Assembly (NCBI RefSeq): GCF_028751545.1 | Contig: NZ_CP071867.1 | Coordinates: 1,771,306 to 1,835,305 of the forward strand | DNA length: 64,000 bases | Source of the DNA: Gilliamella sp. B3022 | Lineage (GTDB): Bacteria > Pseudomonadota > Gammaproteobacteria > Enterobacterales > Orbaceae | Direction of reading: 5' to 3' | Part shown: one piece after another, positions 11,408 through 22,590 of the stretch | Numbering within the stretch: the stretch's first letter is position 1 | How the letters are laid out: each line of letters begins with the position of its first letter | Notes under the pieces: model-generated | The model's input: the letters and a program-made list of their open reading frames with translations, nothing else | Databases searched by the model: none | What the model was told of the DNA's origin: nothing | Program-made: the position numbers and the translations under genes

Positions 11408-11878
11408 TTATTCGCGATGATAAGGATGGTTAGTGGTTAAGCTCCATGCTCGGTAAAGGCTTTCAGCTACAATGACACGTACTAAAGGATGAGGTAGTGT
11501 AAGAGGCGACAGCGACCAGCTCTGCTGTGCCGCCGCTTTACAAGCAGGGGATAAGCCTTCCGGTCCCCCAATGAGCAAACTTACATCACGACCATCATTT
11601 TTCCAACGTTGTAATTGTTGAGCTAAATCATGTGTGGTGTAAGGTTTACCTGGAATATCTAACGTGATAATGCAGTTGCTTTTACCACAACTTGCTAACA
11701 TTTGTTCGCCCTCTTTGTCTAAGATTCGGGCAATATCAGCATTTTTGGTTCGTTTTCCGGCAGGAATTTCGATAAGTTCAAGCGGCATATCTTTAGGGAA
11801 GCGCGAACGATAATCGTCAAAAGCGGTCGTAACCCAACTTGGCATTTTGTTGCCAACAGCAATGAGCTGTATTTTCAC
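11408..11878 (-). CDS. rlmH: 23S rRNA pseudouridine-1915 N3-methyltransferase
   Basis: A SPOUT-family methyltransferase of 156 residues acting on the 70S ribosome. The C-terminal knot carries [14 protein letters not shown] and the ending [11 protein letters not shown], as in E. coli (155 residues). The open frame runs 22 codons further upstream into rsfS, but the family sequence begins [15 protein letters not shown]. The start is therefore the GTG at 11878, preceded by GGAG with 8-bp spacing. It begins 4 bp after rsfS, the conserved rsfS-rlmH operon. Confidence 0.94.
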   Translation of the reverse strand: MKIQLIAVGNKMPSWVTTAFDDYRSRFPKDMPLELIEIPAGKRTKNADIARILDKEGEQMLASCGKSNCIITLDIPGKPYTTHDLAQQLQRWKNDGRDVSLLIGGPEGLSPACKAAAQQSWSLSPLTLPHPLVRVIVAESLYRAWSLTTNHPYHRE

Positions 11879-11882
11879 ACTA

Positions 11883-12197
11883 CTAGCTCCAAAGTTTCTC
11901 AAGTTCGTAAAGTTGACGGCTTTCTTCTTGCATAATATGTACAATTACCGAATCCATATCAACCACTACCCAATCAGCATCACTTTTCCCCTCGCTACCT
12001 AAAACAAGGTGACCATGTTTTTTTGCTTCATCGAGTAAATGTCCGGCAATGGACGAGACATGACGGTTTGAAGTGCCCGTACAGATAATCATATAATCGG
12101 TAATACTTGATTTACCTCGTACATCTAAGGTAACAATATCTTTACCTTTCAGATCATCAATTTTATCGATAATAAAATCTTGTAACGACTGTTGCAA
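11883..12197 (-). CDS. rsfS: Ribosomal silencing factor RsfS
   Basis: A protein of 104 residues that binds ribosomal protein uL14 and blocks subunit joining in starvation. The core [19 protein letters not shown] and the end [16 protein letters not shown] are nearly identical to the E. coli protein (105 residues). The frame stays open 38 codons upstream with no family similarity. No ATG fits, so TTG at 12197 is proposed as start, with a purine-rich AGAGAG about 7 bp before it. A rare TTG start could limit its translation. It is cotranscribed with rlmH. Confidence 0.92.
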   Translation of the reverse strand: MQQSLQDFIIDKIDDLKGKDIVTLDVRGKSSITDYMIICTGTSNRHVSSIAGHLLDEAKKHGHLVLGSEGKSDADWVVVDMDSVIVHIMQEESRQLYELEKLWS

Positions 12198-12338
12198 AAT
12201 AATCTCTCTATCATAAAAAATTAAAGCAACAGTATACCATATTTCTAAAAAAATTACGGTGAAGATAACATTGAGCTTGTATATTTGGTCAAGAAGTTTT
12301 AGGTTCACCATATGTTTCAGTAAAATTATATCGCTAAT

Positions 12339-13982
12339 TCAATTATTAAGAGAAATCACTCTATCAAATAATGGATTATCCGTTAAGCGATGGGTAACCA
12401 TAAGGAGTGTTTTCTTTTTACAAGTGTGTTTAATCAACTGAATAATTTGTTGTTCGGTCTGTAGATCAAGGCTTTCTGTTGGTTCATCCATCAAAATAAG
12501 TGGTGAATTATGCAGTAAAGCTCTGGCAATACCGATACGACGAATTTCTCCACCTGATAAAGCGCGACCACCTTGACCAATCTGTAAATCTAAACCTTGC
12601 TCTGTATTTAGCAATCTTTCAAGTCCAACTTGCTCTAATACTTCTGTAAGTTGCTGCTCAGTAGCTTGTTCATTTCCTATTAACAAATTTTTCCTTAAGG
12701 TATCACTAAAAATTGCAATAACTTGTGGTACCATCGCAATCGCCTGTCTTAAGGTTTTTTCATCCAATTGATTAAGAGGTGTGCCATTAAAATAGATATT
12801 GCCTGATGTGGGTTCCCAAGTGCGATTAATGAGATTTAATAATGTTGATTTACCGCATCCTGTTTTGCCAATTATTCCAATATGCTCACCTTGATTCAAC
12901 ATTAACGAAAAATCTTTTAATACAGAAAAAGGTTGATTGGGATAACTAAAATTAATGTTTTCAAAATGTAATGTTGCTGAACTTAAATCGACTTTTTTAC
13001 TTTCGTTTTCATTTACAAATTTAATATCAGGTTTTTGATTAAAAATTGCGGTTGTGCGTGAAGCGGAGGCCAACACTTGCCCTAAAAAGATAAATGCGCC
13101 AGGAATTGGTGCTAAAATTTCAGAACTGGCAAGACAAACAAATACAAATAAAGCTACTAAAGGAGAAAGCGTATATTGAGTAATTAACCAAATTACCATC
13201 AAAGTTAAAAAACCAGTAATCAATAAAACTAATGCACTGGAAAGTGCCATTAAATTGGATTGCCGCTGTTGATTATGTAGCCAATTTGTTTCAAGTTCAT
13301 CGAGTTGTTTCCGATAGCGCGATTGGGCATTGAAAAGAATAAGTTCAGCTTGTCCTTGTAAATAATTGATGAGTAATAAGCGATATTCACTTTGCTGCTT
13401 CGCTAAGTTTTTACCCAATTCTTTTCCTGCTAAATAAAAAATAACTGGCACTACTAATAAAGTGGCAGTAAGAATAATCGTGATAACCATTGCTATGGGT
13501 AAATTAATATTACTTAATATAATAAATATAACGCCTATAGTAATCAAAGCGGTTACAATAGGGGAAAATAGCTTAAGATAAAGATGATCCAGTGCATCGA
13601 TATCAACAATAAAACGGTTAAGTAAATCGGCTCTTTGATATTGAGTTAACTGATTAGCACTCAGTGGCAAAATCTTACAAAAAGCTAATGTTCTTAAATG
13701 GGCTAAAATTTTAAACGTTGTATTATGATCTACTAAGCGTTCCATATAGCGTGCTGCCGTGCGTGTAATTGCCGCCGCTCGCACTCCCGCTGCGGGTAAC
13801 ATATAGTTAAAAGTATACAGGCCTGCAATCCCAACAAAAGCCGTTGATGCTAAAAACCAACCGGATAAAGACAGTAAAAATACGCTAGTAAAAAGGGTCA
13901 AAAACGCTAAAGACAAACCACACAATATCTGCCAAAAATAGTGTTTATATAGTGCTATATAAGGACGTAATATGGCTAACAC
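12339..13982 (-). CDS. cydC: ABC exporter subunit CydC (cytochrome bd assembly)
   Basis: A half-transporter of 547 residues. It has an N-terminal ABC type-1 membrane domain with about six helices (1-320) and a C-terminal ATPase with IGKTGCGKST, the signature LSGGEIRRIGIARAL and LILMDEPTESLD. With CydD it forms the heterodimer required for cytochrome bd assembly. It was reported as a glutathione/cysteine exporter and later as a haem transporter. The start is GTG at 13982 with AAGGAG 5 bp upstream, and the GTG overlaps the cydD stop (GTGTTAG), so the two are translationally coupled. Confidence 0.94.
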   Translation of the reverse strand: MLAILRPYIALYKHYFWQILCGLSLAFLTLFTSVFLLSLSGWFLASTAFVGIAGLYTFNYMLPAAGVRAAAITRTAARYMERLVDHNTTFKILAHLRTLAFCKILPLSANQLTQYQRADLLNRFIVDIDALDHLYLKLFSPIVTALITIGVIFIILSNINLPIAMVITIILTATLLVVPVIFYLAGKELGKNLAKQQSEYRLLLINYLQGQAELILFNAQSRYRKQLDELETNWLHNQQRQSNLMALSSALVLLITGFLTLMVIWLITQYTLSPLVALFVFVCLASSEILAPIPGAFIFLGQVLASASRTTAIFNQKPDIKFVNENESKKVDLSSATLHFENINFSYPNQPFSVLKDFSLMLNQGEHIGIIGKTGCGKSTLLNLINRTWEPTSGNIYFNGTPLNQLDEKTLRQAIAMVPQVIAIFSDTLRKNLLIGNEQATEQQLTEVLEQVGLERLLNTEQGLDLQIGQGGRALSGGEIRRIGIARALLHNSPLILMDEPTESLDLQTEQQIIQLIKHTCKKKTLLMVTHRLTDNPLFDRVISLNN

Positions 13983-15691
13983 AAATACTCCTTGCTATCA
14001 CAATCTAACTTACCGTCTGCTAACAACCAAACTTCGTCATACGCGTGGATATCATCAGTTTGGTGGGTAATAGTAATCGTATTTAATGCGATATGTTGGT
14101 GATCAATATTTTTCATAGTTTGTTTATCTAAGCTTGCTGTAGGTTCATCGAGAATTAACAATTGGCAGGGCTTTAACATTGCACGAGCTATTGCAACACG
14201 TTGCGCTTGACCGACCGACAAACGCACTGCGTCTTCGCCTACTTGGGTATCAAGTTTTTGAGGTAATTTATTAATAACACCAGTCAATTGGGCTTTAGCA
14301 ATTATAGCCTCTATCTCATCATCAGAGGCGTTCGGTTTGCTTAATAAAATATTTTCGCGCAGTGAACCATTAATAAGATAGGGATTCTGTCCGATCCAAC
14401 TGATTTGCTGTTGCCAATTGGTGATATCTAATTGATTAAATTCAATACCATTAATCTTCAACGAACCCTGATAAGGTAAAAAGCCTAGCAAAACTTGCAT
14501 TAATGAAGTCTTACCTTCACCGCTTTTACCTACCAAGGCCACTTTAAATGGTGCCTGTAAGGTAAATGATAAAGGTCCAACGATGTGTTGTTTTTCGCTA
14601 GATAGCACAATCAAATCACTTGCTTCAATAGTATGTAATGGTTGATTGATTTGAATTAGAGCGGAATTATGGTGAGTTTGATTTAATAAGATATCTTTAC
14701 TCAAAAAGGCTTCGATATTGTCTGCAGCAGCAATGGCTTCGGCTTTAGCATGATAGTATGTTCCTAAGTCACGCAATGGTTGAAAATATTCAGGAGCTAA
14801 AATTAACGCAAAAAAACCCGAAAATAAGGTGACAGTACCATTATATGAACCGAAATTAAATTCACCTAAATACGAAAAGCCAAAATAGACTGCTACAATC
14901 GCGATCGAAATTGATGTAAAAAATTCCAACACAGCAGATGATAAAAAAGCCATTTTTAACACTTGCATGGTTTTAATGCGAAAGTCTTCTGATGCTTGGG
15001 CAATTTCCTTAATTTGCTTCTCTCCTTGATTAAATAGACGAATAGTATTAAGTCCTTTTAAACGATCCAAAAAATGACCGCTCAAATATGCCAATGCTTT
15101 AAAATGGCGTCGGTTGATATCTGCAGCACCCATACCTACTAAAATCATAAAGATAGGAATCAGTGGGGCTGTACATAATAAAATAGCGGCTGCTGCCCAG
15201 TTAAATGGAAAAATAGCGATACAAATTGAAATTGGTACAATACCGACTAAACGCATTTGTGGCAGATAACGAGCAAAAAAATCGTGCAGATTTTCTATTT
15301 GCTCAATGAGCAGCGTACTCCAAGCGCCAGTAGTATTCTGATTTAAATAGGCAGGACCATAAGCTTCAAGTCGATTAATTACTTTATTGCGAATATGCTT
15401 TCGTACTTTTTTTCCTAGTGCGAAGTTAATCTTTTCGCGTACATAAATTAATAATGCTCGACCTAATAAAATAACTATAAGCGAACCAAAGTAAGGTAGG
15501 ATTTTGGCAAAATGTTGTCGCTCAATAATCAGTTTTTGTAAAATGATTGCTATGAGAGCAGCTTGCAAAATGACTAATAAAGTCAATGCAAAACCAGTTA
15601 AAGCAGAAGCATGCAAATCTGCTTTATGCATTTTTGCATGCTGTTTCAACCAGCCAAGTAGATAAGTTTGACGTTTTTTATCTAATGACAT
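13976..15691 (-). CDS. cydD: ABC exporter subunit CydD (cytochrome bd assembly)
   Basis: A half-transporter of 571 residues with an N-terminal six-helix membrane domain and a C-terminal ATPase. Walker A is GKSGEGKTS, the signature is [16 protein letters not shown], and Walker B is LLILDEPTASLD. The signature has Val where many ABC proteins have Gly (LSGGQ), as is usual in CydD. The short stretch NTTGAWSTLLIEQIE in the membrane domain is CydD-like. It sits between trxB (15-bp gap) and cydC (7-bp overlap), the E. coli gene order. Confidence 0.94.
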   Translation of the reverse strand: MSLDKKRQTYLLGWLKQHAKMHKADLHASALTGFALTLLVILQAALIAIILQKLIIERQHFAKILPYFGSLIVILLGRALLIYVREKINFALGKKVRKHIRNKVINRLEAYGPAYLNQNTTGAWSTLLIEQIENLHDFFARYLPQMRLVGIVPISICIAIFPFNWAAAAILLCTAPLIPIFMILVGMGAADINRRHFKALAYLSGHFLDRLKGLNTIRLFNQGEKQIKEIAQASEDFRIKTMQVLKMAFLSSAVLEFFTSISIAIVAVYFGFSYLGEFNFGSYNGTVTLFSGFFALILAPEYFQPLRDLGTYYHAKAEAIAAADNIEAFLSKDILLNQTHHNSALIQINQPLHTIEASDLIVLSSEKQHIVGPLSFTLQAPFKVALVGKSGEGKTSLMQVLLGFLPYQGSLKINGIEFNQLDITNWQQQISWIGQNPYLINGSLRENILLSKPNASDDEIEAIIAKAQLTGVINKLPQKLDTQVGEDAVRLSVGQAQRVAIARAMLKPCQLLILDEPTASLDKQTMKNIDHQHIALNTITITHQTDDIHAYDEVWLLADGKLDCDSKEYLC

Positions 15692-15706
15692 GATGATATA
15701 TTTAGT

Positions 15707-17055
<1,349 letters not shown>

Positions 17056-17712
17056 TTATTCTGATAGATAAGTCGTAATATCTTTAAGTGGCCAGCGTAT
17101 TTTAGGTGTTGGTTCATTGATTCGATAACCAAATGCTAAACATAGCCCTACACCAAAATTTTCACCATTAAATGAAGGTATACGATTTTCTAAAATTTTA
17201 ATAATTCCATCATGTTGAAATCCACCAATTGCACAAGAATCAATATTATGATAGGCGGCTGCTGTAAGCATATTGGCACAAGCAAGGTAAGCTTGCATTT
17301 CTAACGAATGATTCAGCGTTAAGCCACTAGCTAGACCTTTTTCATAAAAGTTGATGATCGATTGGCACGTTATATCTATACTATTTTGATCATTAGGGTT
17401 AGGTAAGGTTCGGGCAACAGCGTTACGAAAATACTCACTTTGTACCGAAAAACAGTTAGACTTACGATAAAGTACAATCACATAATGTGAGCAACTGGTG
17501 ACTTGCTCTTGATTGTAACAAACCTCATATAATTCACTTTTGATTTTAGGGCTGTCAATCACTACAAAATGCCAAGGTTCAATGCCAAACGCAGAAGGTG
17601 ATAAGCGACCTGCATCTAAAATATATTCAATTTCAGCTGAATCAATCTTTTTTGTTTCATCAAATTTTTTACATGCATGTCGAAAATATAAGGCTTGTGT
17701 TAATTTATCCAT
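17056..17712 (-). CDS. NAD(P)H-dependent nitroreductase family flavoprotein
   Basis: A 218-residue protein of the NfsB/oxygen-insensitive nitroreductase fold. The N-terminus has the FMN-phosphate-binding RHACKKFD, then RLSPSAFGIEPWHFVVI. A C-terminal AFGYRINEPTPKIRWPL is typical. The open frame extends 26 codons upstream into ampG, but the ATG at 17712 has AGGAG 6 bp before it and matches the family start. It follows ampG by 8 bp and is probably cotranscribed. Substrates (quinones, nitroaromatics) cannot be told from sequence. Confidence 0.88.
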   Translation of the reverse strand: MDKLTQALYFRHACKKFDETKKIDSAEIEYILDAGRLSPSAFGIEPWHFVVIDSPKIKSELYEVCYNQEQVTSCSHYVIVLYRKSNCFSVQSEYFRNAVARTLPNPNDQNSIDITCQSIINFYEKGLASGLTLNHSLEMQAYLACANMLTAAAYHNIDSCAIGGFQHDGIIKILENRIPSFNGENFGVGLCLAFGYRINEPTPKIRWPLKDITTYLSE

Positions 17713-17720
17713 GTTCTCTC

Positions 17721-18983
17721 CTATTTTTTTGTATTCCATGGGGCAACTTTTAATAATAGTAACATACCTGGTATAGCAAGAATCGTACATAAGCTAAAGT
17801 AGGTTGTCCATCCTAAATAATTAACCATAATACCTGTGGTGGCATTAAGTAATGTTCTAGGAATAGAAGCAATGCTTGTAAATAAAGCAAATTGTGTTGC
17901 TGTATAAAGAGGATTTGTCGTTTGGGCTATGAAGGCTACAAAGGCCGCTGATCCTAACCCAACGCCTAACGCTTCAAAGCTAATCACCAAAGCTAATAAA
18001 AATTTAGCTTTGTAGGTGATTTCAGTAAATGGACCTTCAATAGATAACCATGCAAATCCTAAAATAGATATAACTTGCACAATACCAAATAACCAAAGAG
18101 CGCGATTAGTACCTATTTTTATCATCAATATTCCGCCCATTAATGCACCAAATACACTTGGCCATAAAGATGCATTTTTAGCAATCCAACCAATATCTAA
18201 ACGGCTAAAACCCATTTGTAAATAAAAAGGAGTTGCAAGTGAGGTTGCCATACTATCGCCCAATTTATAAAGGAAAATAAAAGCTAAAATCGTGAGTGCA
18301 CTTTTTATACCTTGACGATTGATGAATTCACTAAATGGCTTAATTATGATATCTTCGATGCTATGTATTGTGGGGACTTGATTAATGGGTTCTTTTACTT
18401 TCAATGTCATAACAATTGCTGGCAACATAAAAAGCCCAGTGATAATAAAAACACTGTTCCAAGGAAGATAGTTGGACAGAATCAAGGATAGTGAACCAGG
18501 CACTAGACCCGAAACACGATAAGCATTAGTATGAATACTGTTGCCAAGTCCCTGTTCATTATCTGATAATAATTCTCGCTTAAAGGCGTCAAGGGCAATA
18601 TCTTGGGTTGCTGAAAAAAGAGCAATAATGAAGCAGATAGAAGCAATTACCCAAATGTGTAGTGTAGGTGAAAAAAAACCTAAAATTATGATAAATAAAA
18701 CTAACAATATTTGTGAGGCAAGCATCCATCCTCGTCTTCTCCCCATATTGAAAAGCGAGATATTGTCCATAAATGGCGCCCACACAAATTTCAAAATATA
18801 AGGAAATTGTGTTAACGAAAACGCACCAATCGTTTTGATATTGATACCTTCGCTTTGTAGCCAAGCAGGTAATAATTGCAACAATAAATAAAAAGGTAAA
18901 CCCGATGCAAATCCAGTAAAAATACATATCAGCATCTTTTCGGTAAAAATTGTTTTTACAAGTGAATTTTGCTCATTAGACAT
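17721..18983 (-). CDS. ampG: AmpG-family muropeptide permease
   Basis: An MFS transporter of 420 residues with about 12 membrane helices. It carries the AmpG-type GFASGLPFYLLLQLLPAWL start, KFVWAPFMD, and ATQDIALDAF in helix 4. AmpG imports anhydro-muropeptides for cell-wall recycling. The E. coli protein is 491 residues; this one ends soon after helix 12 and lacks the longer C-terminal extension, as in many short homologues. It is cotranscribed with a nitroreductase with no obvious shared pathway. An MFS relative with another substrate cannot be excluded. Confidence 0.82.
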   Translation of the reverse strand: MSNEQNSLVKTIFTEKMLICIFTGFASGLPFYLLLQLLPAWLQSEGINIKTIGAFSLTQFPYILKFVWAPFMDNISLFNMGRRRGWMLASQILLVLFIIILGFFSPTLHIWVIASICFIIALFSATQDIALDAFKRELLSDNEQGLGNSIHTNAYRVSGLVPGSLSLILSNYLPWNSVFIITGLFMLPAIVMTLKVKEPINQVPTIHSIEDIIIKPFSEFINRQGIKSALTILAFIFLYKLGDSMATSLATPFYLQMGFSRLDIGWIAKNASLWPSVFGALMGGILMIKIGTNRALWLFGIVQVISILGFAWLSIEGPFTEITYKAKFLLALVISFEALGVGLGSAAFVAFIAQTTNPLYTATQFALFTSIASIPRTLLNATTGIMVNYLGWTTYFSLCTILAIPGMLLLLKVAPWNTKK

Positions 18984-19129
18984 TATTTAACTTTATTGGT
19001 TAGTTTTTTTACAAAATGTTATCATAGCATACAACTATAAAAAATAATTCTGTAAACCAAGATAAAACAAATTATTTCAAACTGGATTCTAAATTGAAAA
19101 ACTGTGACAATGGATGTCTTGAAATAAAA

Positions 19130-19164
19130 ACTTCACTTATTTGAAGTATTCAAGAAAATGCTTC
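19130..19164 (+). promoter_or_regulatory. Overlapping alternative stem-loops upstream of ldhA
   Basis: ACTTCA (19130-19135) can pair with TGAAGT (19142-19147). GAAGTATT (19143-19150) can instead pair with AATGCTTC (19157-19164). The two stems share bases and exclude each other. They lie 81-115 bp before the ldhA ATG. Whether they are transcribed is unknown. Confidence 0.3.
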
Positions 19165-19244
19165 AAAACGCTGTTATTAATCAAGTATAAACCAAACTAC
19201 CGATTAACAGATTAACTAATCACCTTTCAGAGGAATGTAATAAT

Positions 19245-20252
19245 ATGAAAAATCCAAAAAAAATTGCTGTTTTCAGTAGTAAACATTATGACAAAGAACA
19301 TCTTGAAATCACTAATAAAAAATTTGGTTTCGATATCGAATATTATGAACACAAACTGAGCCAAAAGACAGTCGTTACTGCGCAAGGCTATGATGCAGTT
19401 TGTGTATTTGTAAATGACGAAGTTGATAAAAAAGTTTTACACAAATTGGCTGAATATGGCATAAAAATATTAGCATTACGCTGCGCGGGATTTGATAATG
19501 TTGATCTTGCTGAAGCTAAAAAATTAGGTATTACCGTTGTACGGGTCCCTGCTTATTCTCCTGAAGCCGTCGCTGAACATGCAGTTGCGTTGATGATGAC
19601 TCTTAATCGTCGTACTCATAAGGCTTATCAACGCACACGCGATGCTAATTTTTCTTTAGATGGATTAACAGGTTTTAATATGCACAATCGCATTGCAGGC
19701 GTTATTGGAACGGGTAAAATTGGTCAAGCAGTGATTCGTATCTTAAAAGGTTTTGGAATGCATATATTAGCTTATGACCCATATCCCAACGAAATGGTTG
19801 TCGAACTCGGTGCACAATATGTCGAATTAGATGAGCTTTATGCTAAATCTGATGTCATCACTTTACATTGCCCAATGACACCTGAAAACTATCATTTATT
19901 AAATAAAGAATCTTTCCAAAAAATGAAAGATGGCGTCATGATTATCAATACCAGTCGAGGGGCATTATTAGATGCTACAGCTGCAATTGATGCATTAAAA
20001 CAAACCAAAATTGGTGCTTTAGGTATGGATGTCTATGAAAACGAACGAGACCTATTTTTTGAAGATAAATCAAATGATGTCATTTTAGATGACGTATTTC
20101 GACGATTATCCTCATGTCATAACGTTATTTTTACTGGACATCAGGCTTTTTTAACTCAAGAAGCGTTGTTGAATATTTCGGAGACAACTTTAAATAATAT
20201 CAAACAAATTTCTGAAGGGAAATATTGCCCAAATATTGTTGAAAAACAATAA
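19245..20252 (+). CDS. ldhA: Fermentative D-lactate dehydrogenase
   Basis: A D-2-hydroxyacid dehydrogenase of 335 residues, matching LdhA in length. The NAD-binding motif is GVIGTGKIGQ (about 149-158), the catalytic Arg lies in MIINTSRGALLD, and the catalytic His is in FTGHQAFLT. The segment ALRCAGFDNVDL near 80 matches the D-LDH subfamily. It reduces pyruvate to D-lactate with NADH in the cytoplasm. It appears to stand alone, with AGAGGAA before the ATG and mltB 50 bp downstream. Confidence 0.94.
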   Translation: MKNPKKIAVFSSKHYDKEHLEITNKKFGFDIEYYEHKLSQKTVVTAQGYDAVCVFVNDEVDKKVLHKLAEYGIKILALRCAGFDNVDLAEAKKLGITVVRVPAYSPEAVAEHAVALMMTLNRRTHKAYQRTRDANFSLDGLTGFNMHNRIAGVIGTGKIGQAVIRILKGFGMHILAYDPYPNEMVVELGAQYVELDELYAKSDVITLHCPMTPENYHLLNKESFQKMKDGVMIINTSRGALLDATAAIDALKQTKIGALGMDVYENERDLFFEDKSNDVILDDVFRRLSSCHNVIFTGHQAFLTQEALLNISETTLNNIKQISEGKYCPNIVEKQ

Positions 20253-20302
20253 GTAATTTAAGATGTCGTCGATTTTTTAATTACATAAAATATAGGTTTT
20301 AT

Positions 20303-21376
20303 ATGCAGCGAATCATTATTCTAGTTAATATAGTATTGTTGCTTGCAGCTTGTAGTAGTGAGAAATCTTCAATATCGCCAATGCAAGAACATCGCGGACA
20401 TCCTAGCGTCGAAGGTGGTGTCTATTTAGAAAAAGAACATAATGCGCCAAAAACCAACAATGAACTATTGGCAATTGATCAAGAAAATTTTATTACGAGA
20501 ATGGTCAACAAATATGGTTTTAATCGTAAGCAATTACGCGAAGTGCTTTCACAAACTAACAAACTTGACTGGGTAATTAATTTAATGGATAAGCAGGCAC
20601 CAAAATTGAGCCCTTCTACAGGGCCTAATGGTGCATGGATCCGTTACAAAAACAAATTCATCACGCCGAGTAATTTACCTCGTGGCGTAGAATTTTGGAA
20701 TATTTACGAAAAAGAGTTACAACAAGCATATAACAAATATGGTGTACCACCTGAAATAATTGTGGGCATCATTGGCGTTGAAACTGGTTGGGGACGAGTG
20801 ATGGGTAAAACCAAAATCATTGATGCACTTTCAACGCTGGCTTTTTATTATCCAAGACGATCACAATATTTTTTAGGTGAATTAGAACATTTCTTAGTTA
20901 TGTGCCGTGATGAGAGTGTTGACCCATTTGACCTAACTGGATCGTTTGCTGGAGCAATGGGATATGGTCAATTTATGCCATCAGCGTTCAGAAATCACGC
21001 TATCGATTTTAACAATGATGGCCACATTGATCTGTGGGATCCTGTTGATGCAATTGGTAGTGTGGCTAACTATTTTAAAGCACATGGTTGGCAACGTGGT
21101 AGAAAAGTAGCAGTTATTGCCGAAGGGCAAGCGCCATCACTTGATACTGGATTTAGTACAAAATATTCTGTTGCAGCATTAGCTAAATTAGGACTGAAGC
21201 CGAAAAGTTCATTAGATGGTCATAATAAGGTCAGTTTATTACGGTTGGATATGGGCGATAGTTATCAATATTGGTATGGTTTGTCAAACTTCTATGTCAT
21301 CACACGTTATAACCACAGTACGCATTATGCTATGGCAGTATGGCAATTAGGTTTAGCAGTGAAAGAGGCACGATAA
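20303..21376 (+). CDS. mltB: Membrane-bound lytic murein transglycosylase B
   Basis: A lipoprotein of 357 residues whose signal ends in the lipobox LLAAC17. The Slt35 catalytic domain has the acid Glu160 in IIGVETGWGR, followed by the TLAFYYPRR, GAMGYGQFMPS and DFNNDGHIDLWDP motifs. The last of these is an EF-hand-like calcium loop known in Slt35. MltB cleaves peptidoglycan glycan strands to 1,6-anhydro-muropeptides, the substrates of AmpG encoded nearby on the other strand. A stem-loop follows the gene. Confidence 0.95.
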   Translation: MQRIIILVNIVLLLAACSSEKSSISPMQEHRGHPSVEGGVYLEKEHNAPKTNNELLAIDQENFITRMVNKYGFNRKQLREVLSQTNKLDWVINLMDKQAPKLSPSTGPNGAWIRYKNKFITPSNLPRGVEFWNIYEKELQQAYNKYGVPPEIIVGIIGVETGWGRVMGKTKIIDALSTLAFYYPRRSQYFLGELEHFLVMCRDESVDPFDLTGSFAGAMGYGQFMPSAFRNHAIDFNNDGHIDLWDPVDAIGSVANYFKAHGWQRGRKVAVIAEGQAPSLDTGFSTKYSVAALAKLGLKPKSSLDGHNKVSLLRLDMGDSYQYWYGLSNFYVITRYNHSTHYAMAVWQLGLAVKEAR

Positions 21377-21407
21377 GACCATAACGTGTTTCATCATTTA
21401 ATTAAAA

Positions 21408-21431
21408 GGTCGCAATTGCGATCTATTTTTT
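21408..21431 (+). terminator. Intrinsic terminator after mltB
   Basis: The near-perfect palindrome GGTCGCAATTGCGATC is followed by TATTTTTT. It begins 31 bp past the mltB stop. Confidence 0.75.
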
Positions 21432-22059
21432 AGTTTTGAATTGAAACGGTATAGACTCCTAAATAATTTTAACAAATCTATTTATTGTTTTTATATACTG
21501 GTTGAGACTCACTAAACTTCCCTGTAATCAAATATTATAACTACTGCATATATTATATCGGTATGGTAATTAGGCTTAGGATTACAGAAATATAATAAAG
21601 CTATAGCGATATGCTACTTATAATGGTTACCAAAATTGAAATGCTCGAGATTAAAATGAATGCAAGTATAATCAATGATTCCTCCTACCAATGCTAAATA
21701 CTCTTGCAAGCCAATCATTCCTAGCTCTGATAATAAGAAAGATAACAAACTTAACAATTGCATATTTATCTTTAAGGTGAAATAAAGCCATCAAACTGTC
21801 TATTTAATATTTAGATGATAATCATTGCTAGCTCAATGATAGTCATCATTTTCATTCTTGTTGCAAATAATTTGGTTATTCTATCCGAGTTGTTTAAAAT
21901 ATGTATCAATAATTCTATTAGTAATATAGTTAAACCTGTTTTTTTCAATAGGTTAATAAAATAATAAGCAAAAGATGACAGAATGTTTCAAAAAAGCTTA
22001 TGTTATCTAACTTAAATTTAAAAAGTTTTAAAATAAATTTAAATTGAAAGGAGTGAATA
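21432..22059. other. Non-coding interval holding a large palindrome
   Basis: No gene is supported. The notable element is the inverted repeat at 21814-21847: 14-base arms GATGATAATCATTG and CAATGATAGTCATC (12 of 14 pairing) around CTAGCT. Each arm resembles part of a Fur box (GATAATCATT). Confidence 0.5.
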
Positions 22060-22479
22060 ATGAAAGATCGTTTAAAGTGGATTGATGATTTTGGTTTTTT
22101 AGGCGAGACCGCAAGTGGTCATTCGTTAGTGATGGATGGTGGGATTGAGCATGGCGGACGTAATCGTGGTCCCCGCCCTATGGAACTTTTATTGCATGGT
22201 GCTGCTGGATGTATGGCTTATGATATTATTGCTATATTAAAAAATAAAAAAAAGGATGTGCGGGATCTTTGGATTGAAATTGATAAAGCTCAAGCAGAAT
22301 CTTCACCAAAAGTGTATACCAAAATTAATTTTCATATTGTAATTACTGGTGTTAAGGTAGATAACGAAACCATTGAATATGCGATAAAACTTGCTTCCGA
22401 AAAATATTGCAGTGCCTCTATTATGTTAGGTAAAACAGCAAAAATGTCATATACTTATGAAATAAGAGCACATGAATAA
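22060..22479 (+). CDS. OsmC-family protein, YhfA-like
   Basis: An OsmC/Ohr-fold protein of 139 residues. The two redox cysteines are present: C51 in GAAGCMAYD and C117 in SEKYCSAS. Start and order of motifs (ASGHSLVMDGG, RPMELLLHGAAGCM) follow E. coli YhfA closely. OsmC and Ohr proteins reduce organic hydroperoxides, but the YhfA branch has no proven substrate. It has a strong AAGGAG site 8 bp before the ATG and lies alone before the APC permease. Confidence 0.88.
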   Translation: MKDRLKWIDDFGFLGETASGHSLVMDGGIEHGGRNRGPRPMELLLHGAAGCMAYDIIAILKNKKKDVRDLWIEIDKAQAESSPKVYTKINFHIVITGVKVDNETIEYAIKLASEKYCSASIMLGKTAKMSYTYEIRAHE

Positions 22480-22590
22480 CCCTTTTCTTATAACAAAAAA
22501 TTATAATTTAATAACTAGCTGATCTTAGTGAGTTTTACAGTAATCATTTAACATTTTATCCTATTGATAGATTGTTACAAAGGAATGATT

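Noticed and set aside
11879-11944. Upstream extension of rlmH
   Set aside because: The extra 22 codons overlap rsfS and have no family similarity; the GTG with a good ribosome-binding site fits.
12198-12311. Upstream extension of rsfS to an ATG
   Set aside because: The extra 38 residues are unlike RsfS; conserved sequence begins at the TTG.
18589-18927. 112-residue ORF overlapping ampG in the same direction
   Set aside because: It is a second frame within the AmpG coding sequence with no domain of its own.
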